NCBI GenBank assembly: GCA_016713275.1
Contig: JADJPL010000018.1
Coordinates: 1 to 18,873 of the forward strand
Reading direction: 5' to 3'
DNA from: Haliscomenobacter sp.
Lineage (GTDB): Bacteria; Bacteroidota; Bacteroidia; Chitinophagales; Saprospiraceae
Length of the DNA: 18,873 nucleotides
The notes beneath the pieces are model-generated. The model did not search any database and was not told the DNA's origin. It worked only from the letters and a program-made list of their open reading frames with translations. Both the position numbers and the translations under genes were made by a program. Shown piece by piece: positions 10,026-17,003 of the stretch (the stretch's first letter is position 1; the number at the start of each line of letters is the position of its first letter).

Positions 10026-10067
10026 AAAATACAAAAAGTTACTCCAATATAAAACATTTTGTATTTT
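10026..10067. repeat. 11-bp inverted repeat, candidate operator
   Basis: AAAATACAAAA at 10026-10036 is perfectly mirrored by TTTTGTATTTT at 10057-10067, with 20 bases between them. The right arm overlaps the putative -10 box of the downstream gene. The centre-to-centre distance of 31 bases, about three helical turns, would suit two dimers or a looped operator. A/T-rich sequence makes chance repeats more likely, so the regulatory role is inference. Confidence 0.4.
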
Positions 10068-10069
10068 TG
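10062..10069 (+). promoter_or_regulatory. Putative Bacteroidota -10 box (TATTTTTG)
   Basis: TATTTTTG matches the known Bacteroidota sigma-ABfA -10 (-7) consensus TAnnTTTG exactly and lies 57 bases before the VOC-protein ATG at 10126. No clear TTG-type -33 element is seen about 20 bases upstream, so the promoter call is tentative. It overlaps an inverted repeat that could let a regulator block it. Confidence 0.45.
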
Positions 10070-10125
10070 ACTTACCGGCTTTCTTAACCGGAAACACCTT
10101 TAAATTGCTAAAAATTCGCCATCCA

Positions 10126-10962
10126 ATGAATCACCCGATGTGCCCTTGCCTTTGGTTTGACCAAAACGCCCAAGAAGCGGCGGCGTTTTATTGCTCCGTT
10201 TTCCCCAATTCCCGGTTGCTGCAGGAAAGCCCAATGGCCGTCACCTTCCTGGTGAACGGGACCAAACTCATGGCTCTGAACGGCGGCCTGACGTACCAGA
10301 TCAACCCCGCCATTTCCTTTTCTACTACTGCGGCAGCGAAGAGGAGATTTTGCGCCTTTATCCCCATACTTTCCGAACAGGGGCAGGTGCTGATGCCGCT
10401 GGATAAATACGACTGGTCGCCCAAATACGCCTGGGTCGTCGACCGGTTTGGCGTAAGCTGGCAACTGGATATGGACCCGATCAACTCGCCGCAGAAGGTC
10501 GTCCCCAGTTTACTCTTCGCCAATGCGAAATCGGGCGAAGTCAAAAACGCCCTGACCCACTACAGCCGGATCTTTCCCGACTCCAGGATCTTGATGGAAG
10601 CCCCCTACCCGCCTTCGGCGCAACAGCCCGAAGGCGCCCTGCTCTTTGCCCAGTTCAAGCTGTCGGGCTTTATCTTCAATTCCATGAGCAGTTCCATACC
10701 CCACGATTTTGATTTCTGCCCCGCCGTTTCGTTTGTTATCGAGGCGGACACCCAGGAAACGATCGACTATTTTTGGGAGCAGCTCGGCGCTGGCGGCCAA
10801 TTCGGCAGGTGCGGATGGCTGGCCGACCGGTTTGGCGTGTCCTGGCAGGTGATTCCCGCAATGCTATCGGCATTAATGAACGATCCGGAAAAAGCGCCCC
10901 GGGTAGTCCAGGCATTTTTGGCTATGGACAAACTGGACCTGGAAACGCTCCAAAATGCCTGA
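10126..10962 (+). CDS. Tandem VOC-domain protein (PhnB / 3-dmu-9_3-mt family)
   Basis: This cytosolic protein of about 278 residues is made of two vicinal-oxygen-chelate (glyoxalase-fold) repeats. I choose ATG 10126 because MNHPMCPCLWFDQNAQEAAAF fits the family N-terminus, where CLWFD is near residue 10. Repeat 1 ends KYAWVVDRFGVSWQLDMDP and repeat 2 ends GWLADRFGVSWQVIP, the typical signature. The frame is open throughout but holds two compensating errors: a T missing from the run at 10318-10321 and an extra C in 10362-10365. Between them the true reading is FYYCGSEEEILRLYP rather than the displayed frame. The substrate is unknown for most members. It is followed after 12 bases by a small conserved gene and is probably co-transcribed with it. 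Confidence 0.88.
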   Translation: MNHPMCPCLWFDQNAQEAAAFYCSVFPNSRLLQESPMAVTFLVNGTKLMALNGGLTYQINPAISFSTTAAAKRRFCAFIPILSEQGQVLMPLDKYDWSPKYAWVVDRFGVSWQLDMDPINSPQKVVPSLLFANAKSGEVKNALTHYSRIFPDSRILMEAPYPPSAQQPEGALLFAQFKLSGFIFNSMSSSIPHDFDFCPAVSFVIEADTQETIDYFWEQLGAGGQFGRCGWLADRFGVSWQVIPAMLSALMNDPEKAPRVVQAFLAMDKLDLETLQNA

Positions 10963-10974
10963 AGATTTAGCCCG

Positions 10975-11291
10975 ATGAACCGTTATTTCTGGACCGGAAT
11001 TTGCCGCACAGAACGCCAGGAGGGAATCAACCAAATTCGGGACTGTATCGGGCGTTATGGATTCCTGACCGATTCCCGGTTCTTTTCCGATCTGTCCATG
11101 AGTATGCAGATCGAATTGGAAGAACGGCAGGTCCTGGCATGGTACTCCGACCTTGCCGGCGTTATCCAACTTTCGCCGTTTCCGCCAGAACAAGCCGCTG
11201 AATCTTCCAAAGAATGTCTTATTTTGCTGCACGTTGCGTTTGCCCGGGAACGGGAAATCTGGAAATAGATATTCCCGAAGTGCCTGGATAA
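10975..11291 (+). CDS. Small conserved protein of unknown function
   Basis: ATG at 10975 opens a cytosolic protein (MNRYFWTGICRTERQEGINQ ...). It alternates helix and strand (INQIRDCIGRYG; FFSDLSMSMQIELEERQV), compatible with a small alpha/beta fold. The uninterrupted frame stops at 11268, but a one-base shift near 11,240-11,255 restores GNLEIDIPEVPG and a stop at 11289-11291. That ending matches my recollection of a widespread Bacteroidota family that ends in a similar KIEVP.VPG motif, so I annotate the longer version of about 105 residues. Function is unknown. It lies 12 bases after the VOC gene. Confidence 0.7.
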
Positions 11292-11347
11292 CTAATTTTC
11301 GTTCGAACTCTGCCATCCGTTCAAAATTTTAAACCAAACCAATTCCT

Positions 11348-11924
11348 ATGCCAGTCCGCTCTTTAGGTCTATTATCGCTCATTGGGCTTTTCTTTTCCCT
11401 CTTATCCTGCGGAAACCAATCCCAGACCAACCAAAGTCCTACTCCCTCGCCGGCGCCCGACTCGGCCGCCGTAGCAGATGTCATCCATGGGTTTTATCAG
11501 TGGTACGACGCGTTTATCGAGAATGGCGGGGAAAATCGGGGTTCACAAAGGAAGAAAACGGTCATTTGGCGTTGGATTCCGTTGCCTTTGAGACCTATTT
11601 TGCTCAATTCCAGGAAACCGGATTTGTCAGCGAGGAATTTGTACAAAACGAATGGGCCTTCTTTAAAAAATGTGCCGCGTTTTGGCAGAACGAATCCCTG
11701 GGCGAAGTACCAACCTGCCTCGACGCCGATAAATATTTCTGCGCCCAGGATTGGGACATCCAGTTTTGGACTACCGCTCCGGTAAGGATCAACCCACTGG
11801 GCGACAACCGGATGGCCGCCACCCTTTATGGTGGGGAGTTCGAAGAACGCAACTTCGAGCTAAAAAAGAGGGCGATAAATGGGTATTGACGAAAATCGAA
11901 TGCGATATGGGGATGGAAGAATAG
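11348..11924 (+). CDS. Lipoprotein, DUF3828-like (NTF2-type) (frame-broken)
   Basis: ATG at 11348 begins a lipoprotein signal peptide with lipobox LLSC (Cys 21), followed by a Ser/Pro/Thr/Gln-rich linker (TNQSPTPSPAPDS). The mature part starts VIHGFYQWYDAFIENGG, which resembles DUF3828 proteins, and continues in a second frame with ALDSVAFETYFAQFQETGF, CLDADKYFCAQDWD and PLGDNRMAATLYGG. Two frame errors are visible: one around the G run near 11,540 and one at the A6 run 11862-11867. Adding one A to that run gives KKEGDKWVLTKIECDMGMEE and TAG at 11922-11924. The protein is about 192 residues and probably anchored in an envelope membrane. Function is unknown. Confidence 0.75.
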
Positions 11925-11930
11925 CTTGCT

Positions 11931-12003
11931 GTTCGCGGTCCCGCATTAAGCGGGATCAGATTCCGGCTTCGTTCGCGGACCTAAGATTCCTCGTCGTTCG
12001 CGG
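11931..12003. repeat. Three copies of GTTCGCGG in the intergenic region
   Basis: GTTCGCGG occurs at 11931-11938, 11971-11978 and 11996-12003. The copies are embedded in further short repeats: TCCCGC/GCGGGA forms a small hairpin at about 11939-11956, and CTAAGATTCC (11981-11990) pairs with GGAATCCTTAG (12003-12013) with one bulge. The region is non-coding and lies just after the lipoprotein stop. It may be a dispersed intergenic repeat family. Confidence 0.5.
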
Positions 12004-12030
12004 GAATCCTTAGATTCCCTGCGCAACTAT

Positions 12031-12052
12031 CCGCCGGTCCCCTGACCGGCGG
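12031..12052 (+). terminator. Strong GC hairpin before ddaH
   Basis: CCGCCGGTC (12031-12039) and GACCGGCGG (12044-12052) form a perfect 9-bp stem with a CCCT loop. No T run follows directly (GCCATTCAATAAACCC), so it may be a non-canonical terminator for the lipoprotein transcript or a 5' leader structure for ddaH, whose ATG is 44 bases on. Confidence 0.5.
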
Positions 12053-12096
12053 GCCATTCAATAAACCCTTTTGCACTAAAGAACACCTGCCACTCC

Positions 12097-12865
12097 ATGC
12101 CGCTATACACCCATGCTATTGTCCGAGATGTGCCCGATGCCTACGCCGAATGCCTGACTCTGGAGGCCATCGAAGTCCCAATCGATGTGCCCAAAGCCCG
12201 GGAGCAGCACGCGCATTTTTGCGCCATCCTGGCCGGCCTGGGGCTTGAGGTAACCCGGCTGGAGGCAGACGAAACCCTGCCCGATTGCTGTTTTATCGAG
12301 GATACTGCCGTCCTGGTAGACGACCTCGCCATTTTGACCAACCCCGGGGCGCCCAGCCGGATAAAGGAAGTGGAAGCTGTCGAGCAAGCGCTCCGCGGAA
12401 TCAAACCCCTGGCGAAAATCCTCCCCCCCGGAACCCTCGACGGGGGCGATGTGCTGGTCATCGGCAAAACGATCTATATCGGGCAATCCACCCGGACCAA
12501 TGAAGCAGGCATAAGGCAATTTGCCGCTTTGGTGGAGCCCAACGGATACACCGTCGTCTCCGTTCCCGTTTCCGGGCTGTTGCACCTGAAATCAGCGGTT
12601 ACTTACCTCGGAAACGGCCAGGGTCATCCTGGCGCCAGCCTATGTAGATCCCTCCTATTTCAAGGAATACCACCTGCTGAAATTGTCCGAAGCGGAGGCC
12701 TACTGCGCCAACTGCCTGAACGTGAATGGAACCATCCTGATGCCCGAAGGATACGAACAAGTGAGAAAACAGATCGAAAACCTGGGCTTCCCGGTAATCG
12801 AACTGGACATGTCGGAATTTAAAAAAGGCGATGGCGCCTTGACGTGCAAGGCGTTGTTATATTAA
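12097..12865 (+). CDS. ddaH: Dimethylarginine dimethylaminohydrolase (DDAH)-type amidinotransferase-fold enzyme (one frameshift)
   Basis: This cytosolic enzyme hydrolyses N-omega-methylated arginine to citrulline and (di)methylamine. ATG at 12097 gives MPLYTHAIVRDVPDAYAECL, a typical DDAH start. Motifs include CCFIEDTAVLVDD (active-site acidic residue), PGTLDGGDVLVIG, GQSTRTNEAGI, the catalytic His in LLHLKSAVTYLG and the nucleophile Cys in GDGALTCKALLY just before the stop (12863-12865). One base is missing near 12,615-12,625; after it the second frame resumes as VILAPAYVDPSYFKEYHLL. Corrected length is about 256 residues, normal for the family. The TAATG stop/start overlap couples it to the next gene. 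A plain arginine deiminase is less likely given length and motifs. Confidence 0.88.
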
Positions 12866-13346
12866 TGATCAAAAAAAAGAATGTGATGCTCATCAACCCA
12901 TTGACCAACAAACCAGCCATTCAAACGAACGCCCGGCTGGACAAGAAAATCGCCCGGATGGAGCGAATCATCGACGCGCTGAACCAGAAACCCATTCCGG
13001 AAGCAACCGCGGAGTTTCTAAACGCAGAAATTGAAGCGCTCAATGCCTTTAAGGGTTCCGAGAAAGCGTGGGTTGCGCTGTTGCTGCAAAAACAAACCCG
13101 GATGCTCAACCGCGTAAACAAAGAGCTAAGTACGTGCCCAGGCATTATTACCGCACTCTTTGGATGAGCCTGGGCATGGCCGCTTTTGGGCTTCCCATCG
13201 GCGTCGCTTTTGGAATGAGCCTGGGCAATATCGGTCTTTTAGGCTCTGGGCTGCCAATCGGCCTCGCCATAGGCGTAGCCCTGGGTAGCGGCTTGGATAA
13301 AAAGGCTTTTAAGGAAGGAAAACAGCTGGATCTGGACATTATGTGA
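12865..13346 (+). CDS. Glycine-zipper membrane protein of unknown function (one frameshift)
   Basis: The start is the ATG of TAATG at 12865, overlapping the ddaH stop. The first 85 residues are soluble and helical (RLDKKIARMERIIDALNQK, EFLNAEIEALNAFKGSEKAW), probably a coiled-coil hairpin. Near 13,125 the frame shifts and the protein continues YVPRHYYRTLWMSLGMAAFG with two glycine-rich membrane segments (FGLPIGVAFGMSLG and GLPIGLAIGVALGSG), ending DKKAFKEGKQLDLDIM and TGA at 13344-13346. The two segments are internal repeats: ATGAGCCTGGGC occurs at 13164 and 13215 and GLPIG is repeated. Total about 160 residues. Function is unknown; the overlap with ddaH suggests co-expression, not necessarily shared function. 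Confidence 0.7.
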
Positions 13347-13389
13347 AAAGATAATCCTTTTTTAAACCTGTTCAGAGCAAACAAGAATC

Positions 13390-13632
13390 ATGAACCTGAC
13401 CGACTGGATCGGCGCCGCCGGCGTTTCCGTCTTATTGGTTGCCTATGTGCTCAGTTTAAGGAACATCCTTTCCAAAGACGGCAGCGCATACGCTTTGCTC
13501 AATTTCCTTGGGGCGGCCCTCGCCTGCCTGGCATCTGTTATGCTGCGCTATTGGCCCTTTATTATTTTGGAAGCCGCCTGGGCGTTGGTTTCTTTAGCTG
13601 CTTTGATCCCGAAAACCCTCGGAAAACGCTAG
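13390..13632 (+). CDS. Small CBU_0592-like membrane protein
   Basis: This intact 80-residue protein (ATG 13390, TAG 13630-13632) has three hydrophobic segments: WIGAAGVSVLLVAYVLSL, YALLNFLGAALACLASVML and WPFIILEAAWALVSLAALI. The order DWIG, LLNFLGA and YWPFIILEAAWALV matches the CBU_0592 domain family, whose function is unknown. It lies 43 bases after the glycine-zipper protein gene and may belong to the same transcript. Confidence 0.75.
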   Translation: MNLTDWIGAAGVSVLLVAYVLSLRNILSKDGSAYALLNFLGAALACLASVMLRYWPFIILEAAWALVSLAALIPKTLGKR

Positions 13633-13688
13633 CCTATGCGAGCCCTCCTCGACGCTGAATTTTAAAATTTCACCCAAAATTAACCGCC

Positions 13689-14089
13689 ATGGAACGCAGA
13701 ACCAAAGACAATCCCTGGAAGCTCAAAACGCCTCCCTTACCTCCGATTACGAGATGTACATCGATGAAAAAGACGGCCAGGAGGTCATCGTGTGCACGGT
13801 TGGCAAAACCGTGCTGCTTTACGACGCCCGTTGCATCAACGACCTCCATGCCATGCTTAAAGCCCACGGCGACTGGATGGAGCTCGGCGCCGCCGACGAG
13901 CAAAAGCCCGCCAAGGAAGGCACCGTCGAAGCCTGGGGCCGCTCCGAAACCAACCCCGTGGGCGGTTGGTACGGGCTAAAAAAAGGCCTCCGCGGCCGGT
14001 TTGGGATGTACCTCCCCCCGCTCATGGAAGCCCTCGGCCTGGCTGAAGTAGAACACAACGCCCGGAATAACCGGATGCGGGCGATATAG
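13689..14089 (+). CDS. Conserved uncharacterised cytosolic protein (one frameshift)
   Basis: ATG at 13689 gives MERRTKDNPWKLKTP. After a frame change near 13,735 the protein continues MYIDEKDGQEVIVCTVGKTV and CINDLHAMLKAHGDWMELG, then GWYGLKKGLRGRFGMYLPPL, ending HNARNNRMRAI and TAG at 14087-14089. Corrected length is about 133 residues. The sequence resembles a strongly conserved bacterial family that I recall only as uncharacterised; no catalytic motif is evident. An AATTTTAAAATT palindrome sits upstream, near 13,660-13,672. It is the last gene before a hairpin. Confidence 0.75.
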
Positions 14090-14109
14090 GCCCCTTTAGA
14101 AAGAGGGGC
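14090..14109 (+). terminator. Hairpin immediately after the stop codon
   Basis: GCCCCT (14090-14095) pairs with AGGGGC (14104-14109) directly after the TAG. A second palindrome AAAAGGCCTTTT (14118-14129) with a following T-rich tract lies 8 bases on and is the better intrinsic-terminator shape. Together they probably end the 13,689 gene transcript before the thioredoxin gene. Confidence 0.5.
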
Positions 14110-14221
14110 AGAGTCAGAAAAGGCCTTTTTCTTCCTTGCTTGCCTGGTCAACCGGTTCGGCAGGTTAACCGTTTATTTTATAGTTGGTCCATTACTAGAA
14201 TTTAACCTAAAAATCGAGATC

Positions 14222-15412
14222 ATGGAGTTACGCCTTTTCCTTTCCTGGCCCCTTTCTCTTAAAATCGCCGGAGTGCCGGCGCTATTCCTGCTATATGCTA
14301 CGGCTTTATTGGCCCAAACGGAAAAAGCAAACTTTACGCTCAATGCGCATATAACCGGGCTAAATTCCCCGTACGTGGTCTTTTCTATAAAAAACGACCA
14401 GAACAAGTGGGTGTCCGACACCATACCCGTATCGGACAATCGTTTTGTGTTTTCGATAAACGTCGATAAAACGACCTACATGCGCATAGATCCCAAAATG
14501 CCCCAAGTAGTCAAAACCGTCATCCGAAATGGCCGCAACCAAGGATATATTCCATCCATCTGCTCATATATTGTCTTTTTCGGATCGCCTGGCCAAACCA
14601 TTGAATTTGGCGGCGACATTCTCGATTTTGTAAATGCGTACCCATCGGGGAATCCGGAAAACGACGACCTGGCCGCCATCCACCGGAAAACCTTCCCTCT
14701 GGTCAATCAAAGCGCCAATGCCTACCTGAAGGCCGCTCAGCTGGACGAGTCCGACTCTACCCGCAAATCGCTGGAAATAGAAATAAAAAAACTGGACATG
14801 GAAGTGGCCTTCATCAAAAAAGAGTTTATTAAAGCGCATCCTGCCTCAGTGGCCTCGGCCTTTTATCTTCAGGATATGATGATGCGGCGGGAGCTAACCG
14901 AAGAGGAAAGCCTGCGGCTGTCTGACCAATTGGCCTCATCACTCGCAGGCAATCCTTTCTATTCCGATATCCTCTCCAGAGTAAAAGGCATCAGCGCTTC
15001 TAAGGTCGGAGCCGTGTTGGCGGATTTTTCTGCCCCGAATGTTTTGGATAACTCGGTTTTCGATATTAAAAACACCAATGGAAAATATGTGATCCTCGAT
15101 GTTTGGGGCACCTGGTGTGGCCCCTGCATTTCGGAAATGCCGGAGATGAAGGCCTTGTCGGAAAAGTACGCTGACCGGATGATGCTGGTCGGAGTAAATA
15201 ATGGAGATACCAAAGAAAAACTCCTCAGTTTTGTAAAGGAAAAAGGATATACCTGGACGCAAGTGCTGGATAAGCAAGAAGGAAAAACGTTTTCGACGGT
15301 GTTCAATGTGAACGGATACCCAACCAAAATTATTCTGGATCCTAAAGGAGAGATCCTGGGAAAGTATCTTGGCACAACTCCTGATTTTTTTGAAAACGAA
15401 AATGCCCAGTAG
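14222..15412 (+). CDS. TlpA/ResA-like thiol-disulfide oxidoreductase with DUF4369-type N-terminal domain
   Basis: This periplasmic redox protein of 396 residues is fully intact. ATG 14222 starts a signal peptide ending near LLAQTEKANFTL. Residues about 30-130 form a beta-rich DUF4369-like domain (LNAHITGLNSPYVVF). A helical middle follows (LEIEIKKLDMEVAFIKKEFI; ELTEEESLRLSDQLASS). The C-terminal 130 residues are a thioredoxin fold (VLADFSAPN, YVILDVWGTWCGPCISEMPE, with Cys299 and Cys302, and cis-Pro in VNGYPTKIILDPKGEI). It would reduce or shuffle disulfides in envelope proteins or apocytochromes. It is the only long gene in the window without a frame error, which makes it a control for the damage elsewhere. 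Confidence 0.92.
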   Translation: MELRLFLSWPLSLKIAGVPALFLLYATALLAQTEKANFTLNAHITGLNSPYVVFSIKNDQNKWVSDTIPVSDNRFVFSINVDKTTYMRIDPKMPQVVKTVIRNGRNQGYIPSICSYIVFFGSPGQTIEFGGDILDFVNAYPSGNPENDDLAAIHRKTFPLVNQSANAYLKAAQLDESDSTRKSLEIEIKKLDMEVAFIKKEFIKAHPASVASAFYLQDMMMRRELTEEESLRLSDQLASSLAGNPFYSDILSRVKGISASKVGAVLADFSAPNVLDNSVFDIKNTNGKYVILDVWGTWCGPCISEMPEMKALSEKYADRMMLVGVNNGDTKEKLLSFVKEKGYTWTQVLDKQEGKTFSTVFNVNGYPTKIILDPKGEILGKYLGTTPDFFENENAQ

Positions 15413-15441
15413 GGTGATCTAAATAACCGGGCCTCCTCCTA

Positions 15442-15561
15442 TCAGGTTGAATCGAACAAAAAATAGGCCAGCAGCCCAATGCTCAAAAGGGCAAAGAACA
15501 GCAAAATCAGGAAGAGATGCTTTTGCTGTTCTTTACTACGCTTGAATGCAAAGAAAACTCC
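15442..15561 (-). CDS. Possible small single-pass membrane protein
   Basis: On the minus strand an open frame from about 15561 to TGA at 15444-15442 reads VFFAFKRSKEQQKHLFL then ILLFFALLSIGLLAYFLF and DST. That is a charged segment followed by a clear transmembrane helix and a short tail. No ATG, GTG or TTG is present in frame before an upstream TAG, so either the start is damaged by an indel or this is not a gene. It occupies part of the 187-base gap between the thioredoxin gene and the esterase; nothing else is recognised there. Confidence 0.3.
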   Translation of the reverse strand, partial: GVFFAFKRSKEQQKHLFLILLFFALLSIGLLAYFLFDST

Positions 15562-15599
15562 CGTTTTTCCCTAGCTTAGCCTGTCAAAACACGAAAACC

Positions 15600-16993
15600 A
15601 TGAAAACGCATTTCTTCCGGGTATCCCTGCTTTCCCTTTTTGCCTTTTTCTCCTGCTCCGCCTCGGGACAGCTCCGCCTGCCGGCCGTTTTTGGCGACCA
15701 CATGGTGTTGCAGCAAAAAACCGATGCCCGCATCTGGGGCTGGGGGAATTCGGGTTCCCAGATTAAGGTAACCGGAAGTTGGAACAACGACACGGTTACC
15801 GCCAAGGTGGCCAACGACGGGACCTGGCAGCTCAACCTCCCTACGCCGGCTGCCGGAGGGCCCTACACCGTAACCCTGCTCAATGACCAGAAGATCGTTC
15901 TGGAAGACGTCCTGATTGGAGAAGTCTGGCTTTGCTCCGGTCAGTCCAATATGGAGTGGAGCGCCAATTCAGGAATTGTCAACGCCGAAGCGGAGGTCAA
16001 TAACGCCAACCATCCCAATATCCGGTTTTCCACGTCAGGAGGGCGGGCAGCGACTACCCGCAAGACGATTGCCACGGGGAATGGGCGGTTTGTTCGCCGT
16101 CCACCATGCGCACGTTCAGCGCGGTGGCCTATTTTTCGCCCGGCATGTGCAGCAAAACCTCAATGTGCCCGTAGGGCTGATCAATGCCAGCTGGGGCGGA
16201 ACCCCCGCCGAAGTATGGACGGATAAAAAATTCGTGGAAGCCGACCCTATGCTCAGCGCCTACGCCTCCAAACTGAAACCATTCGACTGGTGGCCCAAAG
16301 AGCCCGGAAGGCTGTACAACGCCATGATCGCCCCACTGACGCCTCTGAACATCGCGGGCGCGCTTTGGTACCAGGGAGAAAGCAACGTTGGAACCTATCC
16401 CGGCTATTCCCGGTTGATGGGTGCGCTGATCCAAAACTGGAGGGCTGCTTTCGAAAAGGATTTCCTTCTATTTCGTGCAAATCGACCGTATACTTACAGC
16501 ACCCGCCGCCGCCGAAGCGGCCCGGCTGGGGAAATGCAGGCCCAATGCCTGGATGTTCCCAAAACCGGCATGGTCGTCGTCAGCGACCTGGTGGACAACA
16601 TCAAGGACATCCACCCCAAAATAAACAGGACGTCGGCAAACGGCTGGCTCAAATGGCCCTCTCGAAACCTACGGCGTCACCGGACTGGCTTATAAATTCC
16701 CATCCTACCAATCGGTCTCCGCAGAGAATAACGCCCTGCGCGTCCATCTCAAGGATGCGGAAAGCGGACTGATGGTCAAAGCAGGCGAAAAGCCCATGGC
16801 GTTTGAAATCCGGGGGCAGACAAAGTCTTCGTCCCTGCCGAAGCCCGCATCGAAGGCAGCACCCTGGTCGTCTCAGCCAAAAACGGTGGCCAAACCGGTG
16901 GCCGTGCGGTATATGTTCACCAACGACGGGGTGGGTAACGTGTTCAGCAAGGAAGGGCTGCCGGTGGCGCCGTTTCGGTCGGATACGTGGTGA
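15600..16993 (+). CDS. Sialate O-acetylesterase family (SGNH, CE20-type) acetylesterase (frame-broken)
   Basis: This exported deacetylase would act on acetylated sugars such as sialic acids or acetyl-xylan. ATG 15600 is chosen because it directly begins the signal peptide (MKTHFFRVSLLSLFAFFSCS). A beta-sandwich domain follows (LRLPAVFGDHMVLQQKTDA, WGWGNSGSQIKV), and then the SGNH domain: the nucleophile in LCSGQSNMEW, VGLINASWGGTPAEVW, ALWYQGESNVG, and the catalytic Asp/His in KDIHPKN. The C-terminal beta region contains YKFPSYQSVSAENNALRVHL and RYMFTNDGVGNVF, ending SDTW and TGA at 16991-16993. Frame errors occur near 16,035-16,110, 16,470, 16,540, 16,620 and 16,815-16,890. Length is about 465 residues. 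Near the xylan enzymes, acetyl-xylan is a plausible substrate, but this is inference. Confidence 0.85.
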
Positions 16994-17003
16994 TTACGCT
17001 ATT

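Larger units (their letters stand above)
9794..10125. other. 332-bp divergent intergenic region
   Basis: This gap separates the minus-strand propeller/regulator pair from the plus-strand VOC gene and should hold promoters for both. It contains an A/T-rich inverted repeat and a Bacteroidota-type -10 box, annotated separately. It also holds a plus-strand open frame without a visible start (9888-10052, 54 codons plus stop; contains LNELSPEE and LYLFEIVPYAPRGRD). That frame could be a remnant or a frame-broken small gene, but the evidence is thin. No RNA gene is recognised. Confidence 0.5.

Noticed and set aside
11931..12003. CRISPR array
   Set aside because: The repeated units are only 8 bases with irregular spacing (40 and 25), and there are no cas genes.
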